Made by a program: the position numbers and the translations under genes. The notes beneath the pieces were generated by a model, which was not told the origin of the DNA, searched no databases, and saw only the letters and a program-made list of their open reading frames with translations. Shown piece by piece: positions 37,812 through 48,545 of a DNA stretch of 64,000 nt. The stretch covers positions 1,178,001 to 1,242,000 of the forward strand of contig JALQBC010000008.1 in NCBI GenBank assembly GCA_023375675.1, given 5' to 3'. Positions within the stretch are counted from its first letter, which is position 1. Each line of letters begins with the position of its first letter. This DNA comes from Cytospora piceicola. Taxonomy: Eukaryota > Ascomycota > Sordariomycetes > Diaporthales > Cytosporaceae.

Positions 37812-39253
37812 TCACGACAGCTTCGCCATTTTGTCCTCCAAATCCTTCACCCAGCCCTCGACGACCTTCATGTTGTTCGTCATGGACGAGTCGCCCTCCT
37901 GCATGGCGGTCTCCACCTTCTCCAGACCCTCCTTCCACTGCTTGATATCAGTGGCCAGGTCCGTCTGCCTCTGCTCGATACGATCCAGCGTCTCGCCGGC
38001 CGTGGCCGCATCGGCGTGGATGGCCCTCAGAGATCGCAGCCTGTCCAGCAGAGGCGGCAGCAGAGGTGTCAGGTTCTCGATGGTCGGCAGCGTACTGTAC
38101 AGAGCGTTGATCTTGGTCGTCTGCTCCGAGTCCTCTGAATCATGTATGTCAGGGGAGGTAGGTCCCACCGCGGTTGAGGCGAGCGCCTCCTTGGCCAGCT
38201 TCGCCTGTCGTCGCGATTTCTCCAGTTGTTCGGCCTCCTGGGTAAGCTGCCGCACCTTGCGACTGATTGTGTCTAACGATGCCGACGATGCGCCTGACAG
38301 GGTGGACACTTGCTTCTGCAGCTTTTCCAGCGTAGGTACGATCGCACGTGGCAGACTGCTGGAGTTCAGATCTAGCAGGGCAGAGGATCCAGTGCCGATC
38401 GCCTTCTCCAGGAGCGCGAGACGCTGGTCGAAGTCTGCAGCCTTTGCGAGCGCGTGTGTCTGTTCATACGTCGGTGCGTATGTGACGGTGTATGTAGCAG
38501 AATTCCCCCCAGCCACTGGCTCTCCCTGAGCGGTGTCCTCCTTGGTTCCTTGACCAGGTGAAGGACCGATCCTCACGGGACGGAATCCTAAGCCTTGTGC
38601 CAGGTCCTCGTTGTGCTTCGAGATCTCATCCAGCACTTGGCTCAGAGATGATAGCTCCTCTTCCTGGTCCGCTTCTTCGCTCTGAGGATGGTCCTCCTCG
38701 GACTTCTGTGCCTTCTGTTTCCCATACTCTTCCTTGGCCTCCTCAATCTCACGCTTCAGCCGGGCAATCTTCCGCGCAAGGTTCTCTCCCTCGTCTTCGT
38801 CACTCAAGTCTCCCAGCTCTTCAGCACCGTTCTCCAGGATCCTGTGTCGCCGGCTTGACGCCTTGTATGACTTCCGCTTGCTATTAACCCGGTCCGAGAA
38901 GTCGGCATCTCTCGCATCCACATGAGCTGGCATAAACCGCGACCGAGCCTGGTCTATCCTGAGCCGGGATCGCGAAATGCCCGGGGCTTCTGTCTCTTCA
39001 TCGTCAAACTCGTTGTCGGAATGTGATCGGAGTGTTGTCTAGAGCCCTTGGCCTTAGTCAACAGGAACCTGGCACGCAAATACTGGTACAAATACGTACG
39101 GGCACGGTGGATGTGTCATCGGTCAGCTCTGGAGTCTCGTAAATATCCGGCGCGGAGTCCTGCGGGCTTTTGTTAGTTACTGCCAGCAAACGGGCCAGAC
39201 GAGTTGGGTCTCACCAGGTCTGGCAATGCAGCGTATTTCCTGTTTAGAGCCAT
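37812..39253 (-). CDS. jnm1: dynamitin, dynactin subunit 2 (p50)
   Basis: Subunit of the dynactin complex that links dynein to cargo and to nuclei during migration along microtubules. Exons 39253-39215 (13 codons), 39159-39100 (20 codons) and 39038-37812 give 441 aa. The first exon encodes MALNRKYAALPDL and the second DSAPDIYETPELTDD. These form the conserved dynamitin N-terminus, which embeds in the dynactin shoulder. The remainder is mostly predicted coiled coil (for example LARKIARLKREIEEAKEEYGKQ and the C-terminal IEQRQTDLATDIKQWKEGLEK). The first two exons are tiny but in phase with canonical borders. The gene is divergent from the molybdopterin synthase gene with about 580 bases between. 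Confidence 0.9.
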
Positions 39254-39831
39254 ATCGGAGAGCTTGCAAATTGATTGTGGTGTGAAATAGAAAGGGAACA
39301 ACACAAAAAGCAAAACTTCGCGTGTGACAGCCCAGGTAGGCAGAGTGACGGTAGATTTGTCGTCTTCAAAGTGGTCTGCGTGGAGGGCGGTGTTGCTGGA
39401 GCTCAACCCAAGTTACATAACAAAACCCCCAACGTGGAACGCGCCCGGATGTGCGATTAACGCGCCATACTTGTTCTAGTCCGGTGAGTTTAGCAACGCA
39501 TTGACCCCACTGCAGCTCCCCTCCTCAGCTACAAAAAGAAACGAAAATTTTCCGACAGCCACTTTTGTTCTTTACATCTTTGCACATCGCCAATCCGGCG
39601 CAACAAAACAGAATACGAAACACCAAACCGTAAGTTCGCCTGATGATATCCCCTTCCCCAAACGTGTTGTATGAGGAACAAATAGCATGTATTACCTGAT
39701 TCTCAGTATGATGTAATATTTATCACCAAGATCTCTGACACTCAACACAAAACACTCTGATTCTGTCGCACCCTCTTCGAAGCATCTTCCAGAAGCTAAC
39801 TAGACGTGCGCATTCAGGTTTCCTACAAACA
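39254..39831. other. bidirectional promoter region
   Basis: Shared upstream region of dynamitin (-) and the MoaD-like gene (+). No TATA box is obvious. GT and AG dinucleotides in suitable places between 39630 and 39830 would allow a leader intron for the + strand gene, but I cannot decide this. Confidence 0.45.
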
Positions 39832-40134
39832 ATGTCTACCACTGTCCTTAAGGCCCCAAGCGGTCACTTCAACCTGCTGTACTTTGCGAGTGCCAGTACA
39901 TTCACCGGCAAGCAGTTCGAGCCGCTACCTGCGCCGTTGCCGTTGAGCCAGCTCTTCGCCACACTCGAGGAGCGGTACAGCGGGATCAGGTCTAAGGTGC
40001 TCGATTCTTGCATGGTTACCATCAATCTGAGCTATGTCGACGTGCCCGAGGCCAACAATGAGGGTGGCGCCGACGAGACAGTGATCAAAGACGGTGATGA
40101 GGTTGCCATCATTCCTCCCGTCAGTTCCGGATGA
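39832..40134 (+). CDS. CNXG/MOCS2A-like: molybdopterin synthase small (sulfur-carrier) subunit
   Basis: 100-aa ubiquitin-fold MoaD/MOCS2A protein. It carries a C-terminal thiocarboxylate and donates sulfur to precursor Z (cPMP) during molybdenum cofactor synthesis in the cytosol. That cofactor is needed by nitrate reductase and other molybdoenzymes. The features are the family length, LPLSQLFATLEERY, the strand MVTINLSYVDV, and the terminal DGDEVAIIPPVSSG. The last two residues are Ser-Gly rather than the classical Gly-Gly; the terminal Gly that is activated is retained. The start ATG at 39832 is immediately downstream of a pyrimidine-rich leader. The gene is convergent with the PSI-domain gene, only 45 bases apart. 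Confidence 0.9.
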   Translation: MSTTVLKAPSGHFNLLYFASASTFTGKQFEPLPAPLPLSQLFATLEERYSGIRSKVLDSCMVTINLSYVDVPEANNEGGADETVIKDGDEVAIIPPVSSG

Positions 40135-40179
40135 AGGAGCTTTCAAGCTCTTCCGTCTCTTGACTACCAAGACCTATCT

Positions 40180-40718
40180 TCACTGTTGAAGCAGAGGCTC
40201 TTGGTCAGCAGGACGTGAAATCTTGCTCCCTCCCCAAAACCGGGACCGTGCCACTCGCGATCTCCAGTCATGCTTCCAAAACCTCCACCACCCTGGCACC
40301 TGTCGTTGATGGTATCCGTGGAGCCACTTCAGGGCCAGGACAAGGAGATAGATGGCAAGTACAACGACGAGGGTCAAGGCGATGGACGCAATTGAAGTCA
40401 GGCTGGTGATGGTGGAGACCTGGCATCCCAATGGCCGCGTCCGAAGCTCCCACCGCTCCGCCCAGTGCGGACAAATGTTCTCGTCGTATGCCGGTGCTAG
40501 CGCTGGGATTGTATAATTGTTTGGCACGCAGGACCAGGACTTTGTCGGGTTAGTGGAACAAAATCGCCACGCGGACCTCGATGTCGACTTGAGAGGTTCG
40601 GTTCGGATGCACCTACAAATGGGCACCAGCTACATCCTGTCTTGTCGATACATTCTTTACAGTTCTGGAGCCTCCAGCAGCGGAGGAAGTGCGCGTCGCC
40701 TGGGTCTGGAAATGCCAT
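40180..40718 (-). CDS. PSI-domain single-pass membrane protein
   Basis: Two exons (40718-40617 and 40539-40180) give 153 aa. The N-terminal part is a cysteine-rich plexin-semaphorin-integrin-like module: RCWRLQNCKECIDKTGCSWCPF spliced to SWSCVPNNY. A conserved ENICPHWAERWELRTRPLGCQ block follows. One strong transmembrane helix (about residues 85-108, SIALTLVVVLAIYLLVLALKWL) and a basic cytoplasmic tail end the protein. No cleavable signal peptide is visible at the chosen start, and the frame is closed upstream by TAA and TAG. A TATATAA lies about 25 bases above the ATG. Small PSI proteins of this layout are widespread in filamentous ascomycetes but functionally uncharacterised. Confidence 0.78.
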
Positions 40719-41141
40719 GGGAAGCCAGTAGACTACTAGCTTTATATAATGAGTGAATGAAGAATATTACGGAACCTTGCCGCAACAAATCGTTCAAAAA
40801 TTGGGATACAGAAGGGTGTTGATGGTGAAGAGTTTGAAGAACTCGCGTGGATGTAATGCGGGAAAGACATTGCGTTGGAGGGGAAAGCGATGACCTAAGA
40901 CAATATTGAAACCCTTGCAACTACCGCCCGGCTTTTATATCTCATCACGTTCGTAAATTTATCACTTATCACTCACTCATCGCTCATTGTCGGACTCCCA
41001 AATGATCGAAAAGATTTCATTCATTGCGATTTCTACTTCTAATTTGATTTTCCGCATGCAAATCATAACATGATCAAATTCCCAATTCCACACAAATCCA
41101 ATCATCCCTTCTTCCATGCGACTGCCTGACTAAAACCCTCT
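40719..41141. other. short intergenic region
   Basis: Upstream region of the PSI-domain gene and 3' flank of GUA1. AT-rich, with TCACTTATCACTCACTCATCGCTCA-type imperfect repeats near 40961-40985. No gene seen. Confidence 0.5.
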
Positions 41142-43200
41142 CTACTCGAACTCGATGGTTCCAGGAGGCTTGCTGGTGTAGTCGTAGCAGACGCGGCACA
41201 CGCCGTGGACCGAGTTGACGATGCGGGTGGACACCTCGGTCAGGAACTCGGCGGTGAAGGGGTAGGGGTTGGCCGTCATGTAGTCGGTGGTCTCGACGGC
41301 GCGCAGCAGGACGATGTTCTCGTACACGCGCTTGTCGCCCATGACGCCCACGGCGCGGCTGGGGTCCAGCGCCGCGAAGGCCTGCCCGATCTTGTTGTAC
41401 AGGCCGGCCTCGCGGATGCTGGTGATGAAGATGTTGTCGGCCTGGCGCACCATCTCGACGCGCTCGGGCGTCGCCTCGCCCAGGATCCGGATCGCGATGC
41501 CCGGGCCCGGGAACGGGTGGCGCATCACGAGCACCTCGGCGATGCCCAGCTGCCTGCCCATCTCGCGCACCTCGTCCTTGAACAGCTCGCGGAGCGGCTC
41601 CAGCAGCCGGAGGCCGTGGCCCTCGGTCATGCGCGCGGGGAGACCGCCCACGTTGTGGTGCGTCTTGATCGTCTGGCTGGGTCCCTTGAAGGACAGGGAC
41701 TCAATGACGTCTGGGTATCTGCGAGAAATGTGAGTCTTAACCGCGGTTGGTACCCGCTCGCATCATCAAAAGACTTACAATGTTCCTTGCAGGAACCATT
41801 CGATTTTGCCCGCCTTGTCTGGGTCCGACTCGTTCTCCTTCTCTATTTTTTCGACCTGAGGGGGGGTTAGAGTCACCATATTTCTGTCACGATATTTCGA
41901 TCCCGACAACATACCTCCGCTTCGAACGCGTCAATGAAGGCACCTCCGATGAACTTCCTCTTCTTTTCCGGGTCCGTGACACCCTTGAGGCCGGCGTAGA
42001 ACTCCTTGGATGCGTCCACGACCCTGAGGTTGATGCCGAGGTGCTCCTACGGAGTGTGAGTAAGATCGCTGCCGCCTCATAGACTGTCCAGTCCTGCAGG
42101 ACACCTACGTTCAAGTCTTTCTCAACTTGCTCCCGCTCCTGGTGCCGCAAGTAGCCGTGGTCGACAAGGACCGCTGTGAATCTGTGTCCGATGGCCTCGT
42201 GCATAAGCTTCGCCGCGACGGTAGAGTCCACTCCACCGCTGACAGCTCCCAAAACCCGTCCGTTTCCGACAAGCTTCCGTATCCGACCGATCTCCTGCTC
42301 GACAAAGTTGCCCATGGTCCACTCCTGGGAGACACCGCAGATGTCGATGGCGAAGTTCTTCAGCAGCTGCGTGCCGTTTGCCGTGTGGGTGACCTCTGGG
42401 TGGAACTGGATTCCGTAGATCGGCTGAGTGTCGTGGGCAATGGCGGCGTACTCAGAGTTCTTGGTGGTGGCAATGGTGTGGAAACCCTCGGGCAGCTTGC
42501 CCAGCTTGTCACCGTGAGACATCCAGACCTTCATGCTGCTCTCGATGCCCTTGAACAGGCGGTCGGTGTGGGCGTTGATGCTCGTGGCCGTCAGCTCTGC
42601 CATGCCGTACTCGCGGTGAACACCAGCCACGACGTTTTGACTGTCCAGACGGTACGCAATCTCCTGAAGACCATAGCAGATTCCAAGAATGGGGATGTTG
42701 AGTTCCAGGAAAGCAGGGTCAAGGTGTGGTGATCCCTCATCGTAGACGGAGTAAGGCCCTCCACCAAGGATGAGACCGACAGGCTTGAACTTCAACTCGG
42801 AGAGCTTGGCCGTGCATGGCAGCATCTCAGAGTAGACATTGAGCTCACGAAGTCGGCGGATGATCCTATTCACATGCTCTTGTCAGCCATATGACTTGGA
42901 CAGCAGTGAGTCACCCCGAAGAGTTTCATGCAAATCAAAGACTCCAACATTTGTCCAGGTGAACTGTTGGACTGTCGCCGTTCAGAGTTGGGGCTGCAAC
43001 CTCATGCACCGCTCAGAGATTCAGGACAGATAAGGCATATGAAACTTACAGGTGAGTATATTGGCTCCTGCAATAACCGTCAGTAAGATAAACTTTGGCA
43101 CATATGTTGAAGGGGGGGTAAGTTTCACTCACCCGAAGTCCAGGACCAAAATGGTCGGGTAGACCTCATGGGGCTCAGCGCCGTCCTCAAGCTTGACCAT
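41142..43200 (-). CDS. GUA1: GMP synthase (glutamine-hydrolysing)
   Basis: Converts XMP to GMP using ATP and glutamine, the last step of guanine nucleotide synthesis, in the cytosol. Six exons: 43200-43133, 43067-43050 (18 nt), 42865-42109, 42046-41915, 41855-41779 and 41718-41142, in phase, 542 aa. The class I amidotransferase domain begins ILVLDFGSQYTHLI, which needs the microexon. It has the nucleophile Cys in [10 protein letters not shown] (near residue 90) and the His-Glu pair in FHPEVTHT. The ATP pyrophosphatase domain has the P-loop VSGGVDST. The C-terminal dimerisation domain ends KPPGTIEFE, the family terminus. All catalytic residues are present. The gene is divergent from the TMA17-like gene. 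Confidence 0.96.
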
Positions 43201-43760
43201 CTTTGCAGAATTAGAGCTGGTTAGATAGACAATAAATTGGCTTCTGAGGGTCGATGTTGGCTGCACATGTAAGTGAGTCGCGGTTCGAAATTTCAAAATA
43301 AATTTTACAGCGGCCCCTCGGACGAGAATCGAATGGCGGGGCACCAGTGAAGTCACCAAGTACCTGCCATGCAGGGACCTGGGTACAAGATAAGATAACA
43401 AGTGAAGCTTTACAGGGGGGGGCCAGGCCGGTATATAGGCTAGCAGGCTAGGTACCCTTGCGGAAGCCTTGATGATCTCCAGCTCTGCCGCGTAAAAGCG
43501 TCACTGCCTCCCAACTGTAAAGGCTGAACATTTCCAGAAAGCAGCAACTTGAGCTATCTAACCACTCTCTTGAGAAACAAACAAAAACTACCTACTTCTC
43601 GACGATAAACATCCACACGACCAAAGAGAAACCTCCAACCCAGACATAGACCTCTCAAGCCCGAAAAGAAACCAAGCAACCAATCAACCAGCCAACAAGA
43701 CAACATTCCCCGCCCAAGCGCAAACGAACCCAATCACAGACAGACAACCCAAAACCGACC
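43201..43760. other. bidirectional promoter region
   Basis: Shared upstream region of GUA1 (-) and the TMA17-like gene (+). It contains CAGGCCGGTATATAGGCTAGC near 43425-43446, where TATATAG might serve as a TATA element. A C/A-rich leader precedes 43761. Confidence 0.45.
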
Positions 43761-44498
43761 ATGTCTTCCGAAACCCTCCCCATATCCCCCGCCCGCTTCG
43801 CCGAGGCCATCAAGGACCTCTCCGCGCCCTCCCTCCACCTCAAGACCCTCGAGCTCCGCAACAGCCTCGCCCACCTGGCCTACAGCAACGCCCAGCTCCG
43901 GCCCTTCGCCGACGGCACCGAGACCCCCCGCGGCGGGGCGCCCGGGCGGCCGGACCCGGACTGCGCCGACGCCATGCGCGAGAACGAGGCGGTCATGGCG
44001 CGCATGCGGGCCCGCGTCGCGCTCATCAGGGCCGAGGTCGAGGGCCGCGGCCTGAGCTGGACCGAGTTCGAGGCCAAGGACGAGCTGGAGGACGACGAGC
44101 CCGGTGTCGTCGCTGCTGCGCCGGCTGCGACGGCGACGACGAATGGGACTGGTGGCGGGTCGGAGCCCTTGGCGAATGGGGTGAATGGTCACGCTTCTGC
44201 TGATGCTGGGGACCATACGGCTAGGGATTCAACGGGTGCTGCGTTCTCGCCTGGGAGGAATCCCTGGACGGATGGCACGTTCCAGACGGGCGTATTTCGT
44301 AACGGGGAGGTGGTCATGGACTCGGTGCCCGGGCAGATGAATGGAGAGGGAGCCATAGCATCAACATCAGAAGGAGCAACAACAAGTCGTGTACAGCCCA
44401 ATATGGGTAGGAATTTGTCTGATGCAGAGCTGGAGCGCCTGCTGGCATTGCGGATGGCAGAGTATGACAATGACGAGGACGGAGGCATGCACCTCTGA
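43761..44498 (+). CDS. TMA17/ADC17-like proteasome assembly chaperone homologue
   Basis: Single-exon 245-aa protein. Residues 10-120 resemble yeast Tma17/Adc17 (short helical pair: LKTLELRNSLAHLAYSNAQL, then ADAMRENEAVMARMRARVALIRAEVE). Adc17 is a stress-induced chaperone that helps assemble the Rpt3-Rpt6 pair of the 19S proteasome base. The C-terminal half is a low-complexity Gly/Ala/Asn-rich linker. It ends in a short conserved-looking helix (LSDAELERLLALRMAEYD), which yeast lacks. The start has a CGACCATGTC context and is the first ATG. The family assignment rests on the helical pair and on its position, so it is moderately confident. Confidence 0.65.
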   Translation: MSSETLPISPARFAEAIKDLSAPSLHLKTLELRNSLAHLAYSNAQLRPFADGTETPRGGAPGRPDPDCADAMRENEAVMARMRARVALIRAEVEGRGLSWTEFEAKDELEDDEPGVVAAAPAATATTNGTGGGSEPLANGVNGHASADAGDHTARDSTGAAFSPGRNPWTDGTFQTGVFRNGEVVMDSVPGQMNGEGAIASTSEGATTSRVQPNMGRNLSDAELERLLALRMAEYDNDEDGGMHL

Positions 44499-45057
44499 TC
44501 ACTCGGAGTGGCACTTGAAGAGTCTTGTTTGTCTTTGAACCCTGAGAATACCACAGAACGGGACATGTTAAGGCGTTTATGGCAGTGACATTACACAATG
44601 ACAGATTTGGACGGGCTAATACCCATATCACGAGATCATGGAACCGGGGATAAAAAGATAAAAAGAAGTCTCACAGAGGGACGATTACTTGTTGCTTGTG
44701 TCCTATCGCTCATCTCATCTCATGCCGTCACCTTTTGCATCAATCCGTGAACCCTGTCTTGTCAGGTCCAACCTAACTCTACTTTCTCGGCAATAAAATG
44801 ATTTCATGCATGTTGCTTCTTGCTTCTCTCCCCTCAAAAACAAAATCAAACCAGAACGCCTCGCAGTCTGATGTTTTATCATCCCAATGCAGAGAACCAG
44901 CCATGCACATGACGTAGGAGGATATCAGGAAGACTAGGCCTCCCACAGTACAAGGAAAAGGTGAATATGGTCAAATGAAAAGAAGAAGAAAAAAAAGGAA
45001 AAATTCACAATCCCCAACTCCAGAATGCAGTGATGTTCGTGTTTTCACGAGGCTAGC
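44499..45057. other. intergenic region between convergent genes
   Basis: About 560 bases between the two stop codons; it should be 3' UTR of both. A-rich runs occur near 44980-45000. No gene seen. Confidence 0.55.
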
Positions 45058-46533
45058 CTAAGCCAAAGCAAGCCCGCTGTCAACTGATCCGCCGGCAGGC
45101 CGTTCTTTTGTCGGTGTTCCTGCTGCAGGCGACTGAGCGGCAGTGTTCGTAACGTCGTCCAATGGTCCCTTAGAGGCTAGAGGACTGGGTGATTGGGCCC
45201 GCTCACTCATAGTGGCTAGGACCTGGGGGCGCGAGTTTGCAGTGTTGTCCGTCTTGTTGCTAGAGAGGCCAGAGCTGGCAATAGTTTGCAGCTTCGGTCT
45301 CTGTGTAGCGTGCCCAGCAGGACGGCTTTGGTCTTCCTCATCCGTCTCGTCGTCATCCGCCTCTGACCCTGGCCCGGCTGCGGCCTTCTGCTTCGCAATC
45401 CTCTTCTGCCTCCTGCGCTCATAAATCGTATCAGACGACTCTGACTCGGTTGTGTTGCTGCGACTCCTAGTAGACCGCTGACTGCGCATCGTAGAGGTCG
45501 TCCTCGTCCTGCGCACGTTATCCCGCGACCCGGTGACGACTGTCAGCTCCGCTTGGGAGGCATTCTCCCCCTTGCGGATCTTATCCTTGACAAGCTTCTC
45601 GCCGATAAGTCTTCCCAAGCCTAGCTCCTCCTTGCTAGCGCGCGATGCCTGAGTTCTGCGGCTTCCCACGCTGACCTGTGATCCTTTCCTGCTCACAGGT
45701 ACCTTGCCCTCCATCACCTTGGCGGGTGGCGGTGGCTGGAGCATCCATGCGAACTCGCCTCTTGATGCTGGTCTGCTGCTGACAACAGGTGGGTGGTAGT
45801 CGTTGACGGGCGGGTTTCTGGGAGCAGTGTAGAAGTCGTATCGTTCCTCCTCCGTGATCTCTCGTTGTTCGCGCGCAGTCTTTGGGTCGAATAACCTGCC
45901 TGCCGTGTCCCGTCCTTTAGTGATGACGTCGCGCAGTCTTTGGCCGGCCCTAATGTGCATCATCTGGTGACCCCACAGCTCTTCATCTTCTCTCTGGTAT
46001 CGCTTGCGGTTCCATTCCAGATCCTCCGTGTCGGCTACAGAGTATGACATGGTAGGGCGGAGTTCGAGTTCGTCGGCAACGATGGTAGGACTGCCAGCGG
46101 CCTCAGTGCTGTTCAATGGACCGTTGGTACTGGCAATACTGGCACCTCTTTCCACCGTTGCCGTGTCTGTTCCTATTGTGTCTCCTGCGCTCTTGAGTTT
46201 CCTTTGGCTCTCGTTCAAGTTCCTGTGGCTTGGGCCTCGTTTTGGTAAGCTGGGGCCCATATTGATGTCTTCCAACCAATATTGATTCGTGTGTTCCGGA
46301 TTGGGATGTCTGTATAGGCCGGGCTGCTCCATCTCTAGTCGTTCCTTGATCCCCCGGTCTCGTTCGGCCTCCTTTCGAATCTCGCGGCGGCCTCCGACTT
46401 TCCTGCATGGTGTGCAGGCAATGTAGTAAAACCATACTGAACGCAGAGCGGCAATGATACCGCCATTGTGGTCGACCATGGGGTGGTCATCCGGAGTGGA
46501 CATGTTGGTCGTGATGAGTAGGGTGGATGTCAT
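45058..46533 (-). CDS. uncharacterised, mostly disordered fungal protein
   Basis: Single open frame of 491 aa with no domain I recognise. Residues 25-45 include a short hydrophobic segment and cysteines (IIAALRSVWFYYIACTPCRK), followed by a charged helix rich in Arg and Glu. A central conserved-looking block is EDLEWNRKRYQREDEELWGHQMMHIRAGQRLRDVITKGRD. The C-terminal half is Ser/Arg/Thr-rich, with many potential phosphorylation sites and an acidic patch (EADDDETDEEDQ). Translation may start at 46533 or at the in-frame ATG 46503 (MSTPDDHP). Length, codon use and lack of stops support a real gene. No functional claim is made. Confidence 0.72.
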   Translation of the reverse strand: MTSTLLITTNMSTPDDHPMVDHNGGIIAALRSVWFYYIACTPCRKVGGRREIRKEAERDRGIKERLEMEQPGLYRHPNPEHTNQYWLEDINMGPSLPKRGPSHRNLNESQRKLKSAGDTIGTDTATVERGASIASTNGPLNSTEAAGSPTIVADELELRPTMSYSVADTEDLEWNRKRYQREDEELWGHQMMHIRAGQRLRDVITKGRDTAGRLFDPKTAREQREITEEERYDFYTAPRNPPVNDYHPPVVSSRPASRGEFAWMLQPPPPAKVMEGKVPVSRKGSQVSVGSRRTQASRASKEELGLGRLIGEKLVKDKIRKGENASQAELTVVTGSRDNVRRTRTTSTMRSQRSTRSRSNTTESESSDTIYERRRQKRIAKQKAAAGPGSEADDDETDEEDQSRPAGHATQRPKLQTIASSGLSSNKTDNTANSRPQVLATMSERAQSPSPLASKGPLDDVTNTAAQSPAAGTPTKERPAGGSVDSGLALA

Positions 46534-47984
46534 CGGTCTAGGTCTCGTGTCTCGTGGTGGAAATCCCCATAAAATGTCCGAAACCCCCTAAACAATTACC
46601 AACCCCAGCTGGGGCGGTTCCGCTAAATAAAGATAATGCGGTCGGTAGTCGTAAGGCGTATGTTCTAGAAGGCAACGGAGCATTGATGGCTTTCGGTGGG
46701 AAGTGGTTGGTGAGATGTTTTGTAAGTCTTCAATATCGATGGCATGCCTCGGAACGCGGTAAAATCGAGTGGGGCGTAACGCATAAGGGAGATGACCGTG
46801 TCGATCGTGGATGGAGGTGTTCCACGACCAATCGAGTCAGGCCAATATTGTCAAGTAGGGAAGGGGTTTGGCAAAAGCCCAATGGATAGTGATGAGCGTG
46901 AATGAACTGGCAGGACTGGTTGGTGTTTGCAAGTCAGATCAGTCTATCCTCGGGTGAATAGCGGACGTATGTATCGGGTTGGTGGTGGTGGCGCTACATA
47001 TACGTAATCGGCTCCCGGAACCTTGGAAGCTCCCGGATAGGATACTTTAATTGATACTTGGTCGCAGACCTTTGGGTTTCAGGGTTCAAGGCGACTCGAG
47101 TCGTGATTGGAGGCGGAAATGTCGCAATTCCAAGGCCTTGGCTGTAATGTCGACAGTGAGGGCAAGGTTGAAGGCTCGGGAGAAGCGATGGATAAGTCTT
47201 GAAATTGAATAAAACGGAATTGAATTGAATTGGTATGGGGTGTGGGATAAACGCCTAAGGAAGGGAACGGTGACAGAGAACTAGAGTACCTAGGTACCGT
47301 AGGTAGGTGGGTAGGTAGGTAGATATGGTAGCGTAGAGCCAAGATATGGAAGATAACACGATATCAGGGGTAACGTCTGGAACAGGTGCTTTTTCCCCTC
47401 TCACGGTAATGTGACAGCAAGATGATGCGGGAGGCTGGTTGCAGAGCGAAGAAGCTTGCTAGAAGAAAGGCGAGGGTGGGTGATGCTACACACCGTAACT
47501 GCGAAGGTACTTGACAGGAACCCTGGAAGGAGGAGTCATCAAGCCAGACCCAGACTAGAAAGATCAAAGAATAGGAGAATGAGCGACGACGACGGATGAG
47601 AATCTGGATTTGTTTGAATTGAAAACGGATTTTTGGACCTAGAAAATGGATTCGTAAAGCGGGCTGCAATCTTGATTCGATTTGACAAGGGATGGAGCAA
47701 TTGTTCCTGGCACCTGCACAATGTAGCAGCACGTTTGTTTGGAACAATGCAAACCACCAGACCACCAGACCACCAGGTATTTGAGAAAGTGTCAACTGCT
47801 AACCGAATCTGGCAACGCGCCAAAATCCCCAAACAAACCACCAAAAATGGGATCCAACAAAACAACCAAAACAACCACAATTACAACCAAGAAACAATAA
47901 TAAAGTATAATATCTAACATGAATATATCCCAGAAGGCCACCCTTAAACCACTCGCTCAGCCGCGAGGGACGGGGGCCACTACC

Positions 47985-48036
47985 CTAAACTAACCCTGAC
48001 CTAAACTAACCCTAACCTAAACTAACCCTAACCTAA
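47985..48036. repeat. 16-bp telomere-like tandem repeat
   Basis: Three head-to-tail copies of CTAAACTAACCCTAAC (the first with one A-to-G change) plus a four-base partial copy. The reverse complement contains TTAGGGTTAG, which matches the fungal telomere unit TTAGGG, alternated with TTTAG. It is flanked on the left by a related TACCCTAAAC. Confidence 0.9.
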
Positions 48037-48439
48037 TTTGGTATAGATCGGATTTTTTGTATGGTTGACACTTTCTCATATACCGACCAGCAGACTTAGA
48101 CCCATTGCTGCCCCAGATCCCCATGGATGGATGCCCTAAGTTCAAAGGTCAAGGGTCCCGGGGTCCAATTCCAGGGGCAAGCCGGGGGGAGAAGGGGACG
48201 GGCACTTGGGCACGGGCTACGGGGCATCTCATTAGAGGGGCCTTTTTAAATTCAATAGGCGCAAAACAGCGGATGCATCACCTAGGCATATCTCTTGGAA
48301 TACCTAGATAATACAAACATAGATGGGGGCGGGTTGGCCCCGTTTATGCCGATGAGGCTTATCGTAGAAGAAGAAGAAGAATATCATAGCGTCTACATAA
48401 GCTACCTCCTCCCCTCCTCCTTTCGATACCATCACATTC

Positions 48440-48545
48440 AGTAGCTACCTAGGTAGAGGTAAGCAGACACATCCATACGCACACAGTACTTACCTAGGTA
48501 CCTAGCAGCCTAGGTACCTACTAGGTGCTTAGGTACTTGCTTAGT
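48440..48545. repeat. cluster of ACCTAGGT palindromes
   Basis: Repeated TACCTAGGTA, CCTAGGTACC and ACTAGGTGCTTAGGTACTT units within about 100 bases. The same motif recurs in many intergenic regions of this window. Confidence 0.75.

Noticed and set aside
42127..42732. 201-aa open frame on the + strand
   Set aside because: Antisense to GUA1 exon 3; the sense frame has clear catalytic motifs.
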